From the NCBI GenBank assembly GCA_946403075.1, contig CAMIYN010000022.1, forward strand, positions 1 through 35,539: a stretch of 35,539 nt of DNA, in the 5' to 3' direction. Positions 25,997 through 35,292 of the stretch are shown here, in pieces; the stretch's first letter is position 1; the number at the start of each line of letters is the position of its first letter. Both the position numbers and the translations under genes were made by a program. The DNA is from an uncultured Lachnospiraceae bacterium. Lineage in GTDB: Bacteria; Bacillota; Clostridia; Lachnospirales; Lachnospiraceae. Under the pieces are notes generated by a model, which was not told the origin of the DNA, did no database searches, and saw nothing but the letters and a program-made list of their open reading frames with translations.

Positions 25997-27178
25997 TCAC
26001 AACCACTCTCTCAAATTAACAATATTAATACCATCAATATTCCCAAGTCCATAATCATCAAGTGTTAAAATAGTTTTTTTATAATTATCTTTTATTGCCT
26101 TCAATGAATTAATTTCTCTTTGTTTTGTTTTTTCATCATATAATGAAGTTGTTACTTGATAATATTCAATTTCATTTTCTTTTTTTACGACAAAATCAAC
26201 TTCTAAATTATTTACTTTACCTACATTTACAATATTTCCTCTTCTCAGTAGTTCAAGATAAACTATATTTTCAATATTATACCCAATATTTGTATTGTTT
26301 TTTATTGAAGAAACTTTTTTAAAACCTAAATCAACTAAATAATATTTTGACAGAGTTTTTAAATTTTGTTTTCCCAAAATATTATATCTACTACACTCAT
26401 ATATTAAATAGCACTCCTTCATATATCTAATATATTTTTCTACTGTATTATATGATACCTTTTTACCATAAGAATTTAAAGTATTGGCAATAGAATTCGG
26501 AGATACTATATTTGAATTATTATCAATAATAAAATTTAAAATATTTTCAAATGTTGCTAAATCTATATCATTGTGTCTTTTTATTATATCATTATTTAAA
26601 ATTGTATTATATAACCCCATTATATATTCATATTTCATATCATCCGTTTCAAGATTTAGCAAATAAGGTAAACCACCATTGTTTAAATATTCATTAAATA
26701 ACTCTATACTATCATTTTTTTTATCAATATACTCTTTGTATGATAATGGTAGCATTTTAATCTCAACATATCGTCCTGTAAGTAAAGTTGCAAGTTCACT
26801 AGATAATAAATCAGCATTTGAACCTGTAATATATATATCAACATTCTTTTTTACATATAAACTATCAATTATTATTTGAAATTCTTTTACTTTTTGTATT
26901 TCATCTAAAAATACATAAGTATATAAATTTTTATTTGTTTTAATTTTATCAACAATATATTTATATAATTTATCTTTATCTAAAAATTCTTCATTTTCTT
27001 TTTCTTCAAAATTTATTTTTATTATTTGACTATCACTTATTCCATTATTTTTTAAAAAATCTATAAATTGACTCATCAAAATAGACTTCCCAGATCTTCT
27101 TAGTCCTGTAATTACTTTAATTAAATCTTTTTCTTTAAAATTATTCAGTTTTTTTAAATATGTTGCACGTTTTATCAT
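25997..27178 (-). CDS. AAA ATPase with DUF4143 C-terminal domain
   Basis: A 393-residue protein of the widespread AAA_14/DUF4143 family. Walker A is GLRRSGKS at 25-32 and Walker B is YVFLDEIQ at 88-95, followed by a sensor-like ITGSNADLLSSELATLLTGR. The C-terminal DUF4143 part (about 200-390) includes a short nuclease-like core, EVDFVVKKENEIEYYQV. The family is common, often single-gene and mobile between genomes; its cellular role is not settled. The gene stands alone, has a consensus promoter ending 8 nt before the ATG and no ribosome site, and ends in UGA (a readthrough would add only six residues before the next stop). Confidence 0.88.
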   Translation of the reverse strand: MIKRATYLKKLNNFKEKDLIKVITGLRRSGKSILMSQFIDFLKNNGISDSQIIKINFEEKENEEFLDKDKLYKYIVDKIKTNKNLYTYVFLDEIQKVKEFQIIIDSLYVKKNVDIYITGSNADLLSSELATLLTGRYVEIKMLPLSYKEYIDKKNDSIELFNEYLNNGGLPYLLNLETDDMKYEYIMGLYNTILNNDIIKRHNDIDLATFENILNFIIDNNSNIVSPNSIANTLNSYGKKVSYNTVEKYIRYMKECYLIYECSRYNILGKQNLKTLSKYYLVDLGFKKVSSIKNNTNIGYNIENIVYLELLRRGNIVNVGKVNNLEVDFVVKKENEIEYYQVTTSLYDEKTKQREINSLKAIKDNYKKTILTLDDYGLGNIDGINIVNLREWL

Positions 27179-27186
27179 TTGTGCTT

Positions 27187-27215
27187 ATTATACACAATAT
27201 TTGCACAGTAGTCAA
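27187..27215 (-). promoter_or_regulatory. Promoter of the AAA ATPase gene, giving a leaderless mRNA
   Basis: Minus strand: -35 TTGACT (27210-27215), 17-nt spacer, -10 TATAAT (27187-27192). Only 8 nt (AAGCACAA) separate the -10 from the ATG. Just upstream, GTGAAAAAAAATA (27230-27242) and TATTTTTTTTTCAC (27251-27264) form an AT-rich inverted repeat. Confidence 0.75.
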
Positions 27216-27511
27216 GTTTTTTGATGTTAGTGAAAAAAAATATATTTTTTTATTTTTTTTTCACAATAGTAGAAAAGCTTAGTATTTGTTGTCCTTATCT
27301 TTTTTTTTCTACAAAATCCTAAAAGAAATAGGATTTGACGAATAACAAAAACAAACATTAAGGGATACTTCACTAATTACTGTTTTTAGAGATAACACAG
27401 AAGACAAATGTATTTGTTGTAAAGAAAAATATGACATACTAGATAGAAGTTTTATAAACAAAAAAAAATCTCCAATTCATTGGAGATTTTTTTACAAGCA
27501 TTTTAATCATT
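27216..27511. other. Gene-free stretch with hairpins and a possible decayed reading frame
   Basis: No complete gene is seen. The stretch holds an AT-rich inverted repeat (27230-27264), a hairpin AAATCCTA/TAGGATTT (27314-27321 with 27329-27336) without a T-run, and the terminator at 27460-27493. A plus-strand frame open from 27346 to 27537 encodes FRDNTEDKCICCKEKYDILD but has no start codon, so it may be the tail of a lost gene or chance. Confidence 0.4.
27460..27493. terminator. Strong terminator after the secreted protein gene
   Basis: Stem AAATCTCCA/TGGAGATTT (27466-27474 with 27481-27489) and a short loop. On the minus strand nine T follow and on the plus strand seven T, so it can act in both directions. 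It lies about 20 nt past the stop at 27512. Confidence 0.85.
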
Positions 27512-28069
27512 TTATTTTTTTTCAATTGTTTTGTTAGGTCTTTTTCTTGCAAGCCCATCTTTTTTTACTATTTTAGCAACATTTGACCCATCATCTGCAA
27601 GCACAATCATAATATAGTCTCCTACAGAAAAATCAGAATAAGTTAACTCCTTGCTCTTTTCATTATTATTATTGTTATTTGTATCAATTATTTTTTTGCT
27701 ACCCATAAATTTTGCTTTTGATATATTAATTCTTTTGCTTTCCCCTGTCAAAGTAAACATATTATCTTTACTTCTCTTTTCTCCATTTTCTATTCCATCT
27801 TTAATCTCTCTATTTTCTTTGTTTTCTACTTCTTTTTTAACATCAAATTTTTCTTTATTTTCTGTTTCATTTTTGATATCATTTTTTTCTCTTTTATTTG
27901 GCAAAGCGACATCAATAGTCACATAATTTGAATTTATAGCTGTTATTTTACCTACTACTTGATTTTCAATTTTTTGTTTATTTTCTTTTGTCTCCTCTGC
28001 AAATACTGTAGCAGCACCAAATGTTGATAACACCATAATGAATAAAACTGATAAAATTTTCTTTTTCAT
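27512..28069 (-). CDS. Secreted protein, DUF5666-like, with charged 12-residue repeats
   Basis: A 185-residue exported protein. A signal peptide ends in AATVFA (about residue 24). The mature part begins with VVGKITAINSNYVTIDVALP and closes with SDFSVGDYIMIVLADDGSNVAKIVKKDG, the pattern of DUF5666-type beta-barrel domains whose role is unknown to me. Between them lie three 12-residue charged repeats (about 62-97; pattern DIKNxxENKE, DVKKEVENKE, EIKDGIENGE), which look inserted in a loop. An AAGGAG site precedes the ATG. It is a single gene with a strong terminator downstream; secA ends 120 nt upstream of it, so it may have its own promoter, though none stands out. Confidence 0.75.
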   Translation of the reverse strand: MKKKILSVLFIMVLSTFGAATVFAEETKENKQKIENQVVGKITAINSNYVTIDVALPNKREKNDIKNETENKEKFDVKKEVENKENREIKDGIENGEKRSKDNMFTLTGESKRINISKAKFMGSKKIIDTNNNNNNEKSKELTYSDFSVGDYIMIVLADDGSNVAKIVKKDGLARKRPNKTIEKK

Positions 28070-28188
28070 AATATTATATCTCCTTTCATTTTACGATACT
28101 ATATATTTACCATTACCAATGATATTATTATGATATACATTAAATATGTTTAACTTGTGTATTTTTTTGGTATATTGTATAAATTTTT

Positions 28189-30741
28189 TTATCTCCCATG
28201 ACAATTTTTATACTTTTTCCCACTTCCACAAGGGCAAGGGTCATTTGGATAAACTTTTTTCTCTGTATTTACAAAAGTTGCCTTACTTTCTTCACCCCTA
28301 TTAGTTGCAGTTGGTTTTGCTATTTCTTTTCTCTCTATTTTTTCTGCTACCTGTAAATGGAATAAAATTTTAACTGTATCTTCTTTTATAGCATACACAA
28401 GCGAATCAAACATTTCATATGCAGACAATTTATATTCAGTCAATGGATCTTTTTGCCCATATGCTTGAAGTCCAATTCCCTGTCTCAGCACATCCATATC
28501 ATCAATATGATTCATCCATTTGGTATCAATTACTCTAAGTAATATTACTCTCTCTGCCTCTCTTGCAGCATCTTCTGTGTCAAACTGTTTAATTTTATTT
28601 TCATATAAATCAATAGATTTTTCATATAAATAATCTATTAATTCTTCCCTTTTTAATTCTTTTACATCATCATAGTTTATAGAAAGCCTTGCAATTACTG
28701 GCTCTAACTCAGCCAAAATTATATTTAAATCATTATTTGAAAAATTTTCTACATAATTAGGATTAACTTTTGAAGTCACAACTTCTTTTATCATTTTTTG
28801 TATTAATTTATAAAGATTTTCCCCATTTAATACTTTATTTCTCTCTTCATAAATTACTTCTCTTTGTTCGTTATTTATATCATCATATTTTAAAAGTTGT
28901 TCTCTTATACCATAATTACTATCTTCTATTCTCTTTTGTGCTTTTTCTATAGCATTGCTAAGCATTTTATGTTCAATAGGTTGCCCATCTTCTACACCTA
29001 TCGAATTAAATAAATTTATCAAATTATCAGAACCAAATAATCTCATCAAATCATCTTCAAGGGATATATAAAATCTTGACTCCCCTGGGTCTCCCTGTCT
29101 ACCACTTCTACCTCTTAACTGATTATCTATTCTTCTTGCTTCGTGTCTCTCTGTTCCTATTATCTTTAAACCACCAAGAGTTTTTGCTTCATCTGACAAT
29201 TTTATATCCGTTCCTCTACCAGCCATATTAGTAGCAATGGTGACCATTCCCTTTTGTCCTGCATCCTTTACTATCTCTGCTTCTCTCTCATGTTGTTTTG
29301 CATTTAATACATTATGAACCACACCATTTTTCTTTAACACATTTGATAACATCTCAGATGTATCAATATTTATAGTTCCCACTAAAACTGGTTGCCCCTT
29401 TTTATGACACTCTATTATATCATTTACTACTGCATTAAATTTTTCTCTTTTTGTTTTATAAACCAAATCATTTTTATCAATTCTCTTTACTGGAACATTT
29501 GTAGGTATTACTATTACATCCATACCATAAATATTTCTAAATTCTTTTTCCTCTGTCTGTGCCGTTCCTGTCATCCCTGCTTTTTTTATATATTTATTAA
29601 AGAAATTTTGAAATGTAATAGTGGCGAGAGTTTTTGACTCTCTTTTTATTTTTACATGTTCTTTCGCTTCTATTGCTTGATGAAGTCCATCACTATATCT
29701 CCTACCTGGCATTAATCTCCCTGTGAACTCATCTACTATCACTACTTCATTATCTTTTATAATATAATCTTTATCTCTATGCATTAAATTATGTGCTCTT
29801 AATGCAAGTATTACATTGTGCTGAATATCAATATTATCAGGGCTTGATAAATTATCTATATTAAAAAATTTTTCAACTTTTCTCACACCCTCTTCTGTAA
29901 GGGAAACATTTTTTTCTTTTTCATTAACTATATAATCCCCATCCTCTTCGTTTTTTTCACCCATTATTATATCCATCTTACTGAGTTCTGGTTTGAATGT
30001 TCCCCTAACTAGTTGCCCTGCCAAAACATCTGAGGCTTCATATAGTTTTGTCGATTTATCAGATTGACCTGAAATTATGAGAGGAGTTCTCGCTTCATCA
30101 ATTAAAACAGAGTCAACTTCATCAATTATACAATAATTTAATCCTCTCAAAACTTGTTGTTTTTTAAATATTGCCATATTGTCTCTCAAATAATCAAAAC
30201 CTAATTCATTATTTGTCACATATGTAATATCAGAATTATAAGCTTCTTGTCTTTCTACTGGGTCTAAACTATTTAACACAACAGAGCAACTCTGCCCCAA
30301 AAATCTATGCACTTCACCCATCCATTCACAGTCTCTTTTTGCCAAATATTCATTTACTGTGACTATATGAACTCCTTTTCCAAGTAGAGACATTAAATAT
30401 GCAGGGCAGGTAGACACCAAAGTTTTTCCTTCACCAGTTTTCATTTCAGCAATTCTTCCGTGATACAAAACTATCCCACCTATTAACTGAACAGGATAAT
30501 GTTCTAAACCTATTACCCTCCTACTTGCCTCTCTCACAGTTGCAAAAGCATCAGGTAAAATATCATCTAAACTATCCCCTCTATCAAGTCTATTTTTAAA
30601 CTCTATTGTTTTATGTTTTAATTCATCATCTGTTAAATTTATATACTCATCTCTCAATTTTAAAATCTTATCTACCGTAGGCATTATTAATTTTAATTCA
30701 TGCTCTGAGTGAGTCCCAAAAATTTTTTCTAAAAAACTCAT
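28189..30741 (-). CDS. secA: Protein translocase ATPase SecA
   Basis: Motor that drives preproteins through SecYEG. The 850 residues are complete: MKTGEGKTL near residue 100 (Walker A), [19 protein letters not shown] near 209 (Walker B), a MAGRGTDI helicase motif near 500, and [13 protein letters not shown]. The C-terminal zinc-binding tail [17 protein letters not shown] is intact. An AAAGGA site precedes the start, and the gene follows the transaldolase gene by 10 nt as the last of the murA operon. No clear intrinsic terminator is visible downstream. Confidence 0.98.
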   Translation of the reverse strand: MSFLEKIFGTHSEHELKLIMPTVDKILKLRDEYINLTDDELKHKTIEFKNRLDRGDSLDDILPDAFATVREASRRVIGLEHYPVQLIGGIVLYHGRIAEMKTGEGKTLVSTCPAYLMSLLGKGVHIVTVNEYLAKRDCEWMGEVHRFLGQSCSVVLNSLDPVERQEAYNSDITYVTNNELGFDYLRDNMAIFKKQQVLRGLNYCIIDEVDSVLIDEARTPLIISGQSDKSTKLYEASDVLAGQLVRGTFKPELSKMDIIMGEKNEEDGDYIVNEKEKNVSLTEEGVRKVEKFFNIDNLSSPDNIDIQHNVILALRAHNLMHRDKDYIIKDNEVVIVDEFTGRLMPGRRYSDGLHQAIEAKEHVKIKRESKTLATITFQNFFNKYIKKAGMTGTAQTEEKEFRNIYGMDVIVIPTNVPVKRIDKNDLVYKTKREKFNAVVNDIIECHKKGQPVLVGTINIDTSEMLSNVLKKNGVVHNVLNAKQHEREAEIVKDAGQKGMVTIATNMAGRGTDIKLSDEAKTLGGLKIIGTERHEARRIDNQLRGRSGRQGDPGESRFYISLEDDLMRLFGSDNLINLFNSIGVEDGQPIEHKMLSNAIEKAQKRIEDSNYGIREQLLKYDDINNEQREVIYEERNKVLNGENLYKLIQKMIKEVVTSKVNPNYVENFSNNDLNIILAELEPVIARLSINYDDVKELKREELIDYLYEKSIDLYENKIKQFDTEDAAREAERVILLRVIDTKWMNHIDDMDVLRQGIGLQAYGQKDPLTEYKLSAYEMFDSLVYAIKEDTVKILFHLQVAEKIERKEIAKPTATNRGEESKATFVNTEKKVYPNDPCPCGSGKKYKNCHGR

Positions 30742-30751
30742 ACTATATCCT

Positions 30752-31402
30752 TTACTTATTAGAATTTAAATAATCTTTTTTAAATTTTTCTATACCGATA
30801 TCAGTTAGTGGATGAGACATTAATTGCATCAAAACTTTATAAGGTATAGTCGCAATATCTGCACCAAGCATTGCACAATCCACTACATGGAGAGGATTTC
30901 TAATTGATGCAGCTATTATTTCAGTTTTAAAATCATAATTTCTAAAAATTGTTGCTATCTCTTCTATTAATTCCATCCCCCTTGTAGATATATCATCAAG
31001 TCTACCGATAAATGGTGATACATATGTAGCTCCTGCTTTTGCAGCAATTAATGCTTGAGTTGCCGTGAAAATCAATGTCACATTTGTTTTTATATTTTTT
31101 TTAGATAAAACATTTATTGCTTTTATACCATCAGGAGTCATCGGTATTTTTACTACCATATTTTTATTTATTTTACTTATTTCTTCTGCCTCTTTTATAA
31201 TATCATCACAATTTGTTGTAGTAGCCTTTATCTCTCCACTAATTGGACCATCTACTATTTTAACTATTTCATTTATTACATCTTCAAATTTTCTACCTGA
31301 TTTTGCAATTAAACTTGGGTTGGTTGTTACTCCATCTATTATCCCAAATTCGACTGCATTTTTAATTTCTTCAACTTCTGCTGTGTCTATAAAAAACTTC
31401 AT
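30752..31402 (-). CDS. fsa: Transaldolase / fructose-6-phosphate aldolase family
   Basis: A short (216-residue) class I aldolase of the TalC/FSA group. The Schiff-base lysine is Lys85 in [11 protein letters not shown], with [14 protein letters not shown] at 23-36 and the late block DIGIEKF. Members act as transaldolase in the non-oxidative pentose phosphate route or as fructose-6-phosphate aldolase; sequence alone does not separate these. An AAAGGAG site precedes the ATG. It lies between the SH3/NlpC protein and secA genes, with 13 and 10 nt spacing, in the murA operon. Confidence 0.93.
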   Translation of the reverse strand: MKFFIDTAEVEEIKNAVEFGIIDGVTTNPSLIAKSGRKFEDVINEIVKIVDGPISGEIKATTTNCDDIIKEAEEISKINKNMVVKIPMTPDGIKAINVLSKKNIKTNVTLIFTATQALIAAKAGATYVSPFIGRLDDISTRGMELIEEIATIFRNYDFKTEIIAASIRNPLHVVDCAMLGADIATIPYKVLMQLMSHPLTDIGIEKFKKDYLNSNK

Positions 31403-31415
31403 AATCTATCTCCTT

Positions 31416-33089
31416 TTATTTATTTCCTAAAACATTTCTTATACTAACTGGATTTCTATAATTCCAAGTGCTAATCCTTATTCCTGACCTCGTACTTGCG
31501 GCATGGACTATTTGATTATTACCAATATATATAGCCACGTGGTCAATTATCCCCTCACTATTTTGATAGAAAACTAAATCTCCAATTTTTTTATTTGCAG
31601 ATTTCACTGCTACACCTTTTTTTGCTTGTTCTTTTGATACTCTTGGGAGTGTTACCCCAAAATTTTTATAAACTTGTTGCACAAAACCAGAACAATCAAC
31701 ACCAGTAGAAAGAGAATTTCCACCCCACACATACTTCCCACCAATATATTTTATAGCGAAATTTTTAATCTTATCTCTAATGCTTGTCCCAGATGAAGCA
31801 GCTGCTGCAGTAAATTTGATAGCTTGTTCCAGTGCATACCTAACTTCTACATAATTATTACTTGTAGAGATATAACCTTTATTACTTCCTCTACTATTAT
31901 CTCCACCATCTATCTCTATTTGAACCCAACCATCAAGCTGTTCTGTCACTATATAGGTTTCTTCTTTTGTGACATTAGTCCAAGAAGTTGAAGAGGTAGT
32001 AGGTTTTGCTCTTACTTTCAATGCTGCAATTTTTATTATCGCTCGTAAATCTGCATACTCTACTGCCAAGTTTTCTGCTTTTTTGCCAGTGGCCAAGTAT
32101 TGCTTTGCAACATAACCTGTGACAAGTCCTGATTTAATTTTATAAAAATCTCCACTACTACCAAGTATCTCACAACCTGCCTTCCCTGGGAGTTTTCCTA
32201 TGATTTGTGCGGTACTCTTTGCAGATTTTCTCACATTTATATAATCTTTTGCAGTTGAAACTCCTATATTATCATAATAATTTATTACATCGCTTTTCAA
32301 ATCCTGTGTCCTTGCTTCGTTTAAACATAATCTAACAGATACATAATTTGGATTTGCATTGATATACCCTTCACTAAAATCTTCATTATTATCAATCTCA
32401 ACTTTTACCCACTCGCCAATTCTATCAAGTAATGTATATCTCTCTCCCTTATAGGTAGTCCCTATTTCTGTATCACCATCAGTAGTAGGTTTTGACCTAA
32501 TTCTCAATTTATCAACCAACACTATTGCCCTTGTCTTTATGGTATCCTTTGCAATATTTTTTGCATCATCCCCAACAACGAGATACTTATTTGATATATA
32601 GCCTGTCATACCACCAGATACTACTTTTGCATAACTTTGATTTTTAGAATCAGAAAATTCTAAAATATCGCAAGCAGCTCCATTACTCATAAGTCCAATT
32701 ATGCTTCTTGTATTTTTTTCATTTGGCTCATTTCTAAAATTTATATATCCATCACATTTAACTATACCCAAATTCTTATATGAATTAATAACACTATCTA
32801 TATTATTATTTGATAAAATATTTACATAGTAGTCAACTTGTTGCAAATAATACTCATCACTATTTTTATTTTGAATACTAACACTTTTTTTGTTTCTGCT
32901 TTTTGATAACAAATTTACATACAAAATATTAATAATTATTATAGCAAAAATTAATGCAATCAAAAAAACAAAAAATTTTTTTATTACTACCCAAAACAAA
33001 TTTTTCTTTTTTGCTCGGTATTTTTTATTATGTCTATTTTTAAAATGAGTCCACTCATCTATTTCTCTGTCAAAATTATTGTATTCCAT
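31416..33089 (-). CDS. Membrane-anchored SH3/NlpC-P60 peptidoglycan hydrolase
   Basis: A 557-residue wall-lytic protein. A basic cytoplasmic N-terminus is followed by a membrane anchor (about 33-60) and four bacterial SH3-like domains (about 107-175, 186-252, 274-337, 348-417) with CDGYINFRN, DKLRIRSKPTTDGDT, KDYINVRKSA and AALKVRAKPTTSS. The C-terminal NlpC/P60 cysteine peptidase (about 438-557) has Cys466 in DCSGF, His517 in DHVAIYIG and His529 in IVHAAST. Such enzymes usually cut the D-Glu-diamino acid bond in wall peptides. Domains 1-2 and 3-4 are a tandem duplication, each pair ending in an SVRLCLNEA/EVRYALEQA linker. It starts 2 nt after the degV stop with a weak ribosome site. Confidence 0.93.
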   Translation of the reverse strand: MEYNNFDREIDEWTHFKNRHNKKYRAKKKNLFWVVIKKFFVFLIALIFAIIIINILYVNLLSKSRNKKSVSIQNKNSDEYYLQQVDYYVNILSNNNIDSVINSYKNLGIVKCDGYINFRNEPNEKNTRSIIGLMSNGAACDILEFSDSKNQSYAKVVSGGMTGYISNKYLVVGDDAKNIAKDTIKTRAIVLVDKLRIRSKPTTDGDTEIGTTYKGERYTLLDRIGEWVKVEIDNNEDFSEGYINANPNYVSVRLCLNEARTQDLKSDVINYYDNIGVSTAKDYINVRKSAKSTAQIIGKLPGKAGCEILGSSGDFYKIKSGLVTGYVAKQYLATGKKAENLAVEYADLRAIIKIAALKVRAKPTTSSTSWTNVTKEETYIVTEQLDGWVQIEIDGGDNSRGSNKGYISTSNNYVEVRYALEQAIKFTAAAASSGTSIRDKIKNFAIKYIGGKYVWGGNSLSTGVDCSGFVQQVYKNFGVTLPRVSKEQAKKGVAVKSANKKIGDLVFYQNSEGIIDHVAIYIGNNQIVHAASTRSGIRISTWNYRNPVSIRNVLGNK

Positions 33090-33091
33090 TA

Positions 33092-33976
33092 TTATACTCT
33101 TTTATCTCCAATATAAAAAATTGCAACTGTCCCTCTCCCAGTATGAGAGCCGATTACTGTTCCTATATCATATATCTGTTTTTCACTACAATTTACTTTT
33201 TTATACTTATCTAAAATAGTATCTAGCATATCTTTTGCCAAATTTTCGCAATCAGAATTAGAAATACATATTTCACCTTCATAATCAAATCCATTTATAA
33301 TATTAGTCTTCATCATATCAAGAACTGCATTTTTTACATTATTCATACCTCTTGCTTTTTCTACTGCTTCAAGTTTTCCATCTTTTGTTACATGCAAAAT
33401 TGGTATAATATTAATTAATTTTCCAATTGCATACGAAGTTTTTGAAATCCTACCACCTTTTAAAAATTGTGACAAATCTGATGTGAAAAATATATGATTT
33501 ACATTATGTCTCATTTCCATTAAATCATTAAAGTTTTCATCAATATTTTTATTTTCATTTTTTAATTTATTTGCAATCTTTACAAGCATCCCATACCCAG
33601 TTGATGCAGAAAGAGAGTCTATTACCAAAACTTTTGCATTTTTATATTTCTCTTCCATCAAATCTTTTGCTATGAGGGCACTATTATATGCCCCTGAGAT
33701 TCCAGATGACAATTCTATATGCAAGACATCTATATCATTTTTTAAAAATTCTTCCCAAACCTCTATATAGTCATCAGGAGATGGCTGAGATGTTTTTACA
33801 TTGGAAAGTTTCACTTTATCAAAAAAATCTTTTATTCCTATATTAGAATAAAAACTATCAACATACTTCTCATCATCAATGTAATAATAAAAATGTATTA
33901 CACTATTTTTATTTGATTCCAAATATTCTCTATCCAAATCACAAGTTGTCGAACAAGAAATAATATAATTATTCAT
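33092..33976 (-). CDS. DegV-family fatty-acid-binding protein
   Basis: A 294-residue cytosolic protein of the DegV/FakB family, which bind a fatty acid and present it to a FakA-type kinase for phospholipid synthesis. Visible blocks: STTCDLDREYL at 9-19, KTSQPSPDDY, SSGISGAYNSA near 90-100, DSLSASTGYGMLV and LSQFLKGGRIS. No FakA gene is in the window. The GAGGAG ribosome site is formed by the last two sense codons of murA (Glu-Glu), and the start lies 3 nt after that stop, so it is tightly coupled to murA. Confidence 0.92.
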   Translation of the reverse strand: MNNYIISCSTTCDLDREYLESNKNSVIHFYYYIDDEKYVDSFYSNIGIKDFFDKVKLSNVKTSQPSPDDYIEVWEEFLKNDIDVLHIELSSGISGAYNSALIAKDLMEEKYKNAKVLVIDSLSASTGYGMLVKIANKLKNENKNIDENFNDLMEMRHNVNHIFFTSDLSQFLKGGRISKTSYAIGKLINIIPILHVTKDGKLEAVEKARGMNNVKNAVLDMMKTNIINGFDYEGEICISNSDCENLAKDMLDTILDKYKKVNCSEKQIYDIGTVIGSHTGRGTVAIFYIGDKRV

Positions 33977-33979
33977 AAT

Positions 33980-35233
33980 CTACTCCTCTTTTTTTATATC
34001 TGCTCCCAATTCTTTTAATTTATTTTCAAAATCTTCATATCCTCTTTCAATATATTCAATATTTGCTATTTTAGAAGTTCCTTTTGCAGATAGTGCTGAT
34101 AAAACGAGGGCAGCTCCTGCTCTCAAATCTGTTGCAGTCATATTTGAACCATTTAATTTTTCGACTCCCACAATATTTAGAGTATTAGAATTAATTTCTA
34201 TTACTGCACCCATTTTTTTTATTTCATTTACATATTTAAACCTATTATCAAATATCGACTCAACTATCACACTGTCGCCTTTTGCAATCGACAGAGTGCA
34301 AGAAATCTGAGGTTGCAAATCAGTAGGAAAACCAGGATATGGCATAGTCTTTATGCTTGTTGCGAACTGTTTTTCATTTCCAATTACTCTAACAGCCTCA
34401 TCATATACTATAACATTATTACCCATATCAAGTAGTTTTGCAATTATTGACTCCAAATGTTTTGGGATGACATTTTTTACTGTTATATCTCCTGCTGTTA
34501 TTGCAGAAAGTATCATATAAGTTCCTGCTTCAATCTGGTCTGGAATTATAGAATAATTAGTTGAATGTAAACTCTTAACCCCTTTTATTTTAATTATATC
34601 TGTTCCAGCACCTTTTATATTTGCACCCATTGAATTTAGGAAATTTGCCACATCCACCACATGCGGCTCTTTTGCCACATTCTCTATAGTAGTTATCCCC
34701 TGACTCAAACAGGCAGCAAGCATAATATTTATGGTTGCTCCAACTGAAACTACATCAAGATAAATATTTGAACCTATCAATTCATCAGCTTGAGTTATAA
34801 TAAAATCATCTTCGATATAAGCATTGGCCTTTAATGAATTAAAACCCTTTAAATGCAAATCAATAGGTCTTGCTCCAATATCACAACCACCAGGGAGTCT
34901 TACTTTTGCACTCTTACATTTCCCAAGCAATGCCCCTACAAAATAATAACCAGCTCTTATATTTCTAAGTTTCATATCATCTACTACTGTAGTTTTCATA
35001 TTTTTAGAATTAATAATAACTGTATTTCTATCAACTCTACTCACAGAAACTCCAAGCCCCATTATAACTTCAAGCATTATGTTGATATCTCTAACATCTG
35101 GTATATTTTCAATAGTGACATCTTCATCAGTCAATAGAGCAGCTGCCAAAATTCCCAGTGCAGCATTTTTTGCACCAGAGATTTTAACCTCTCCATTAAG
35201 TTTTTTATTTCCATTAATTATATACGAACTCAT
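33980..35233 (-). CDS. murA: UDP-N-acetylglucosamine 1-carboxyvinyltransferase MurA
   Basis: First committed step of peptidoglycan synthesis, adding enolpyruvate from PEP to UDP-GlcNAc; the target of fosfomycin. The 417-residue enzyme is complete, with Lys22 in SGAKNAALG and the fosfomycin-reactive Cys116 in LPGGCDIGARPIDLHLKG. C-terminal blocks include PYPGFPTDLQPQ and DLRAGAALVLSAL. The order murA, degV, SH3/NlpC, fsa, secA forms one unit. There is no ribosome site before the ATG; instead a -10 box lies 8 nt upstream, so translation probably starts on a leaderless mRNA. Confidence 0.97.
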   Translation of the reverse strand: MSSYIINGNKKLNGEVKISGAKNAALGILAAALLTDEDVTIENIPDVRDINIMLEVIMGLGVSVSRVDRNTVIINSKNMKTTVVDDMKLRNIRAGYYFVGALLGKCKSAKVRLPGGCDIGARPIDLHLKGFNSLKANAYIEDDFIITQADELIGSNIYLDVVSVGATINIMLAACLSQGITTIENVAKEPHVVDVANFLNSMGANIKGAGTDIIKIKGVKSLHSTNYSIIPDQIEAGTYMILSAITAGDITVKNVIPKHLESIIAKLLDMGNNVIVYDEAVRVIGNEKQFATSIKTMPYPGFPTDLQPQISCTLSIAKGDSVIVESIFDNRFKYVNEIKKMGAVIEINSNTLNIVGVEKLNGSNMTATDLRAGAALVLSALSAKGTSKIANIEYIERGYEDFENKLKELGADIKKEE

Positions 35234-35241
35234 ATCATTTT

Positions 35242-35270
35242 ATTATAGCATATATTATATTATTCGTGAA
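35242..35270 (-). promoter_or_regulatory. Promoter of murA, giving a leaderless mRNA
   Basis: Minus strand: -35 TTCACG (35265-35270), 17-nt spacer, -10 TATAAT (35242-35247). Only 8 nt (AAAATGAT) lie between the -10 and the murA ATG, and no Shine-Dalgarno sequence is present. Confidence 0.65.
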
Positions 35271-35292
35271 GTGTAATAATATATTGAAAAAT

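Noticed and set aside
25980-25999. Selenocysteine readthrough at the UGA of the AAA/DUF4143 gene
   Set aside because: Readthrough would add just six residues before the next stop, and no SECIS-like hairpin follows.
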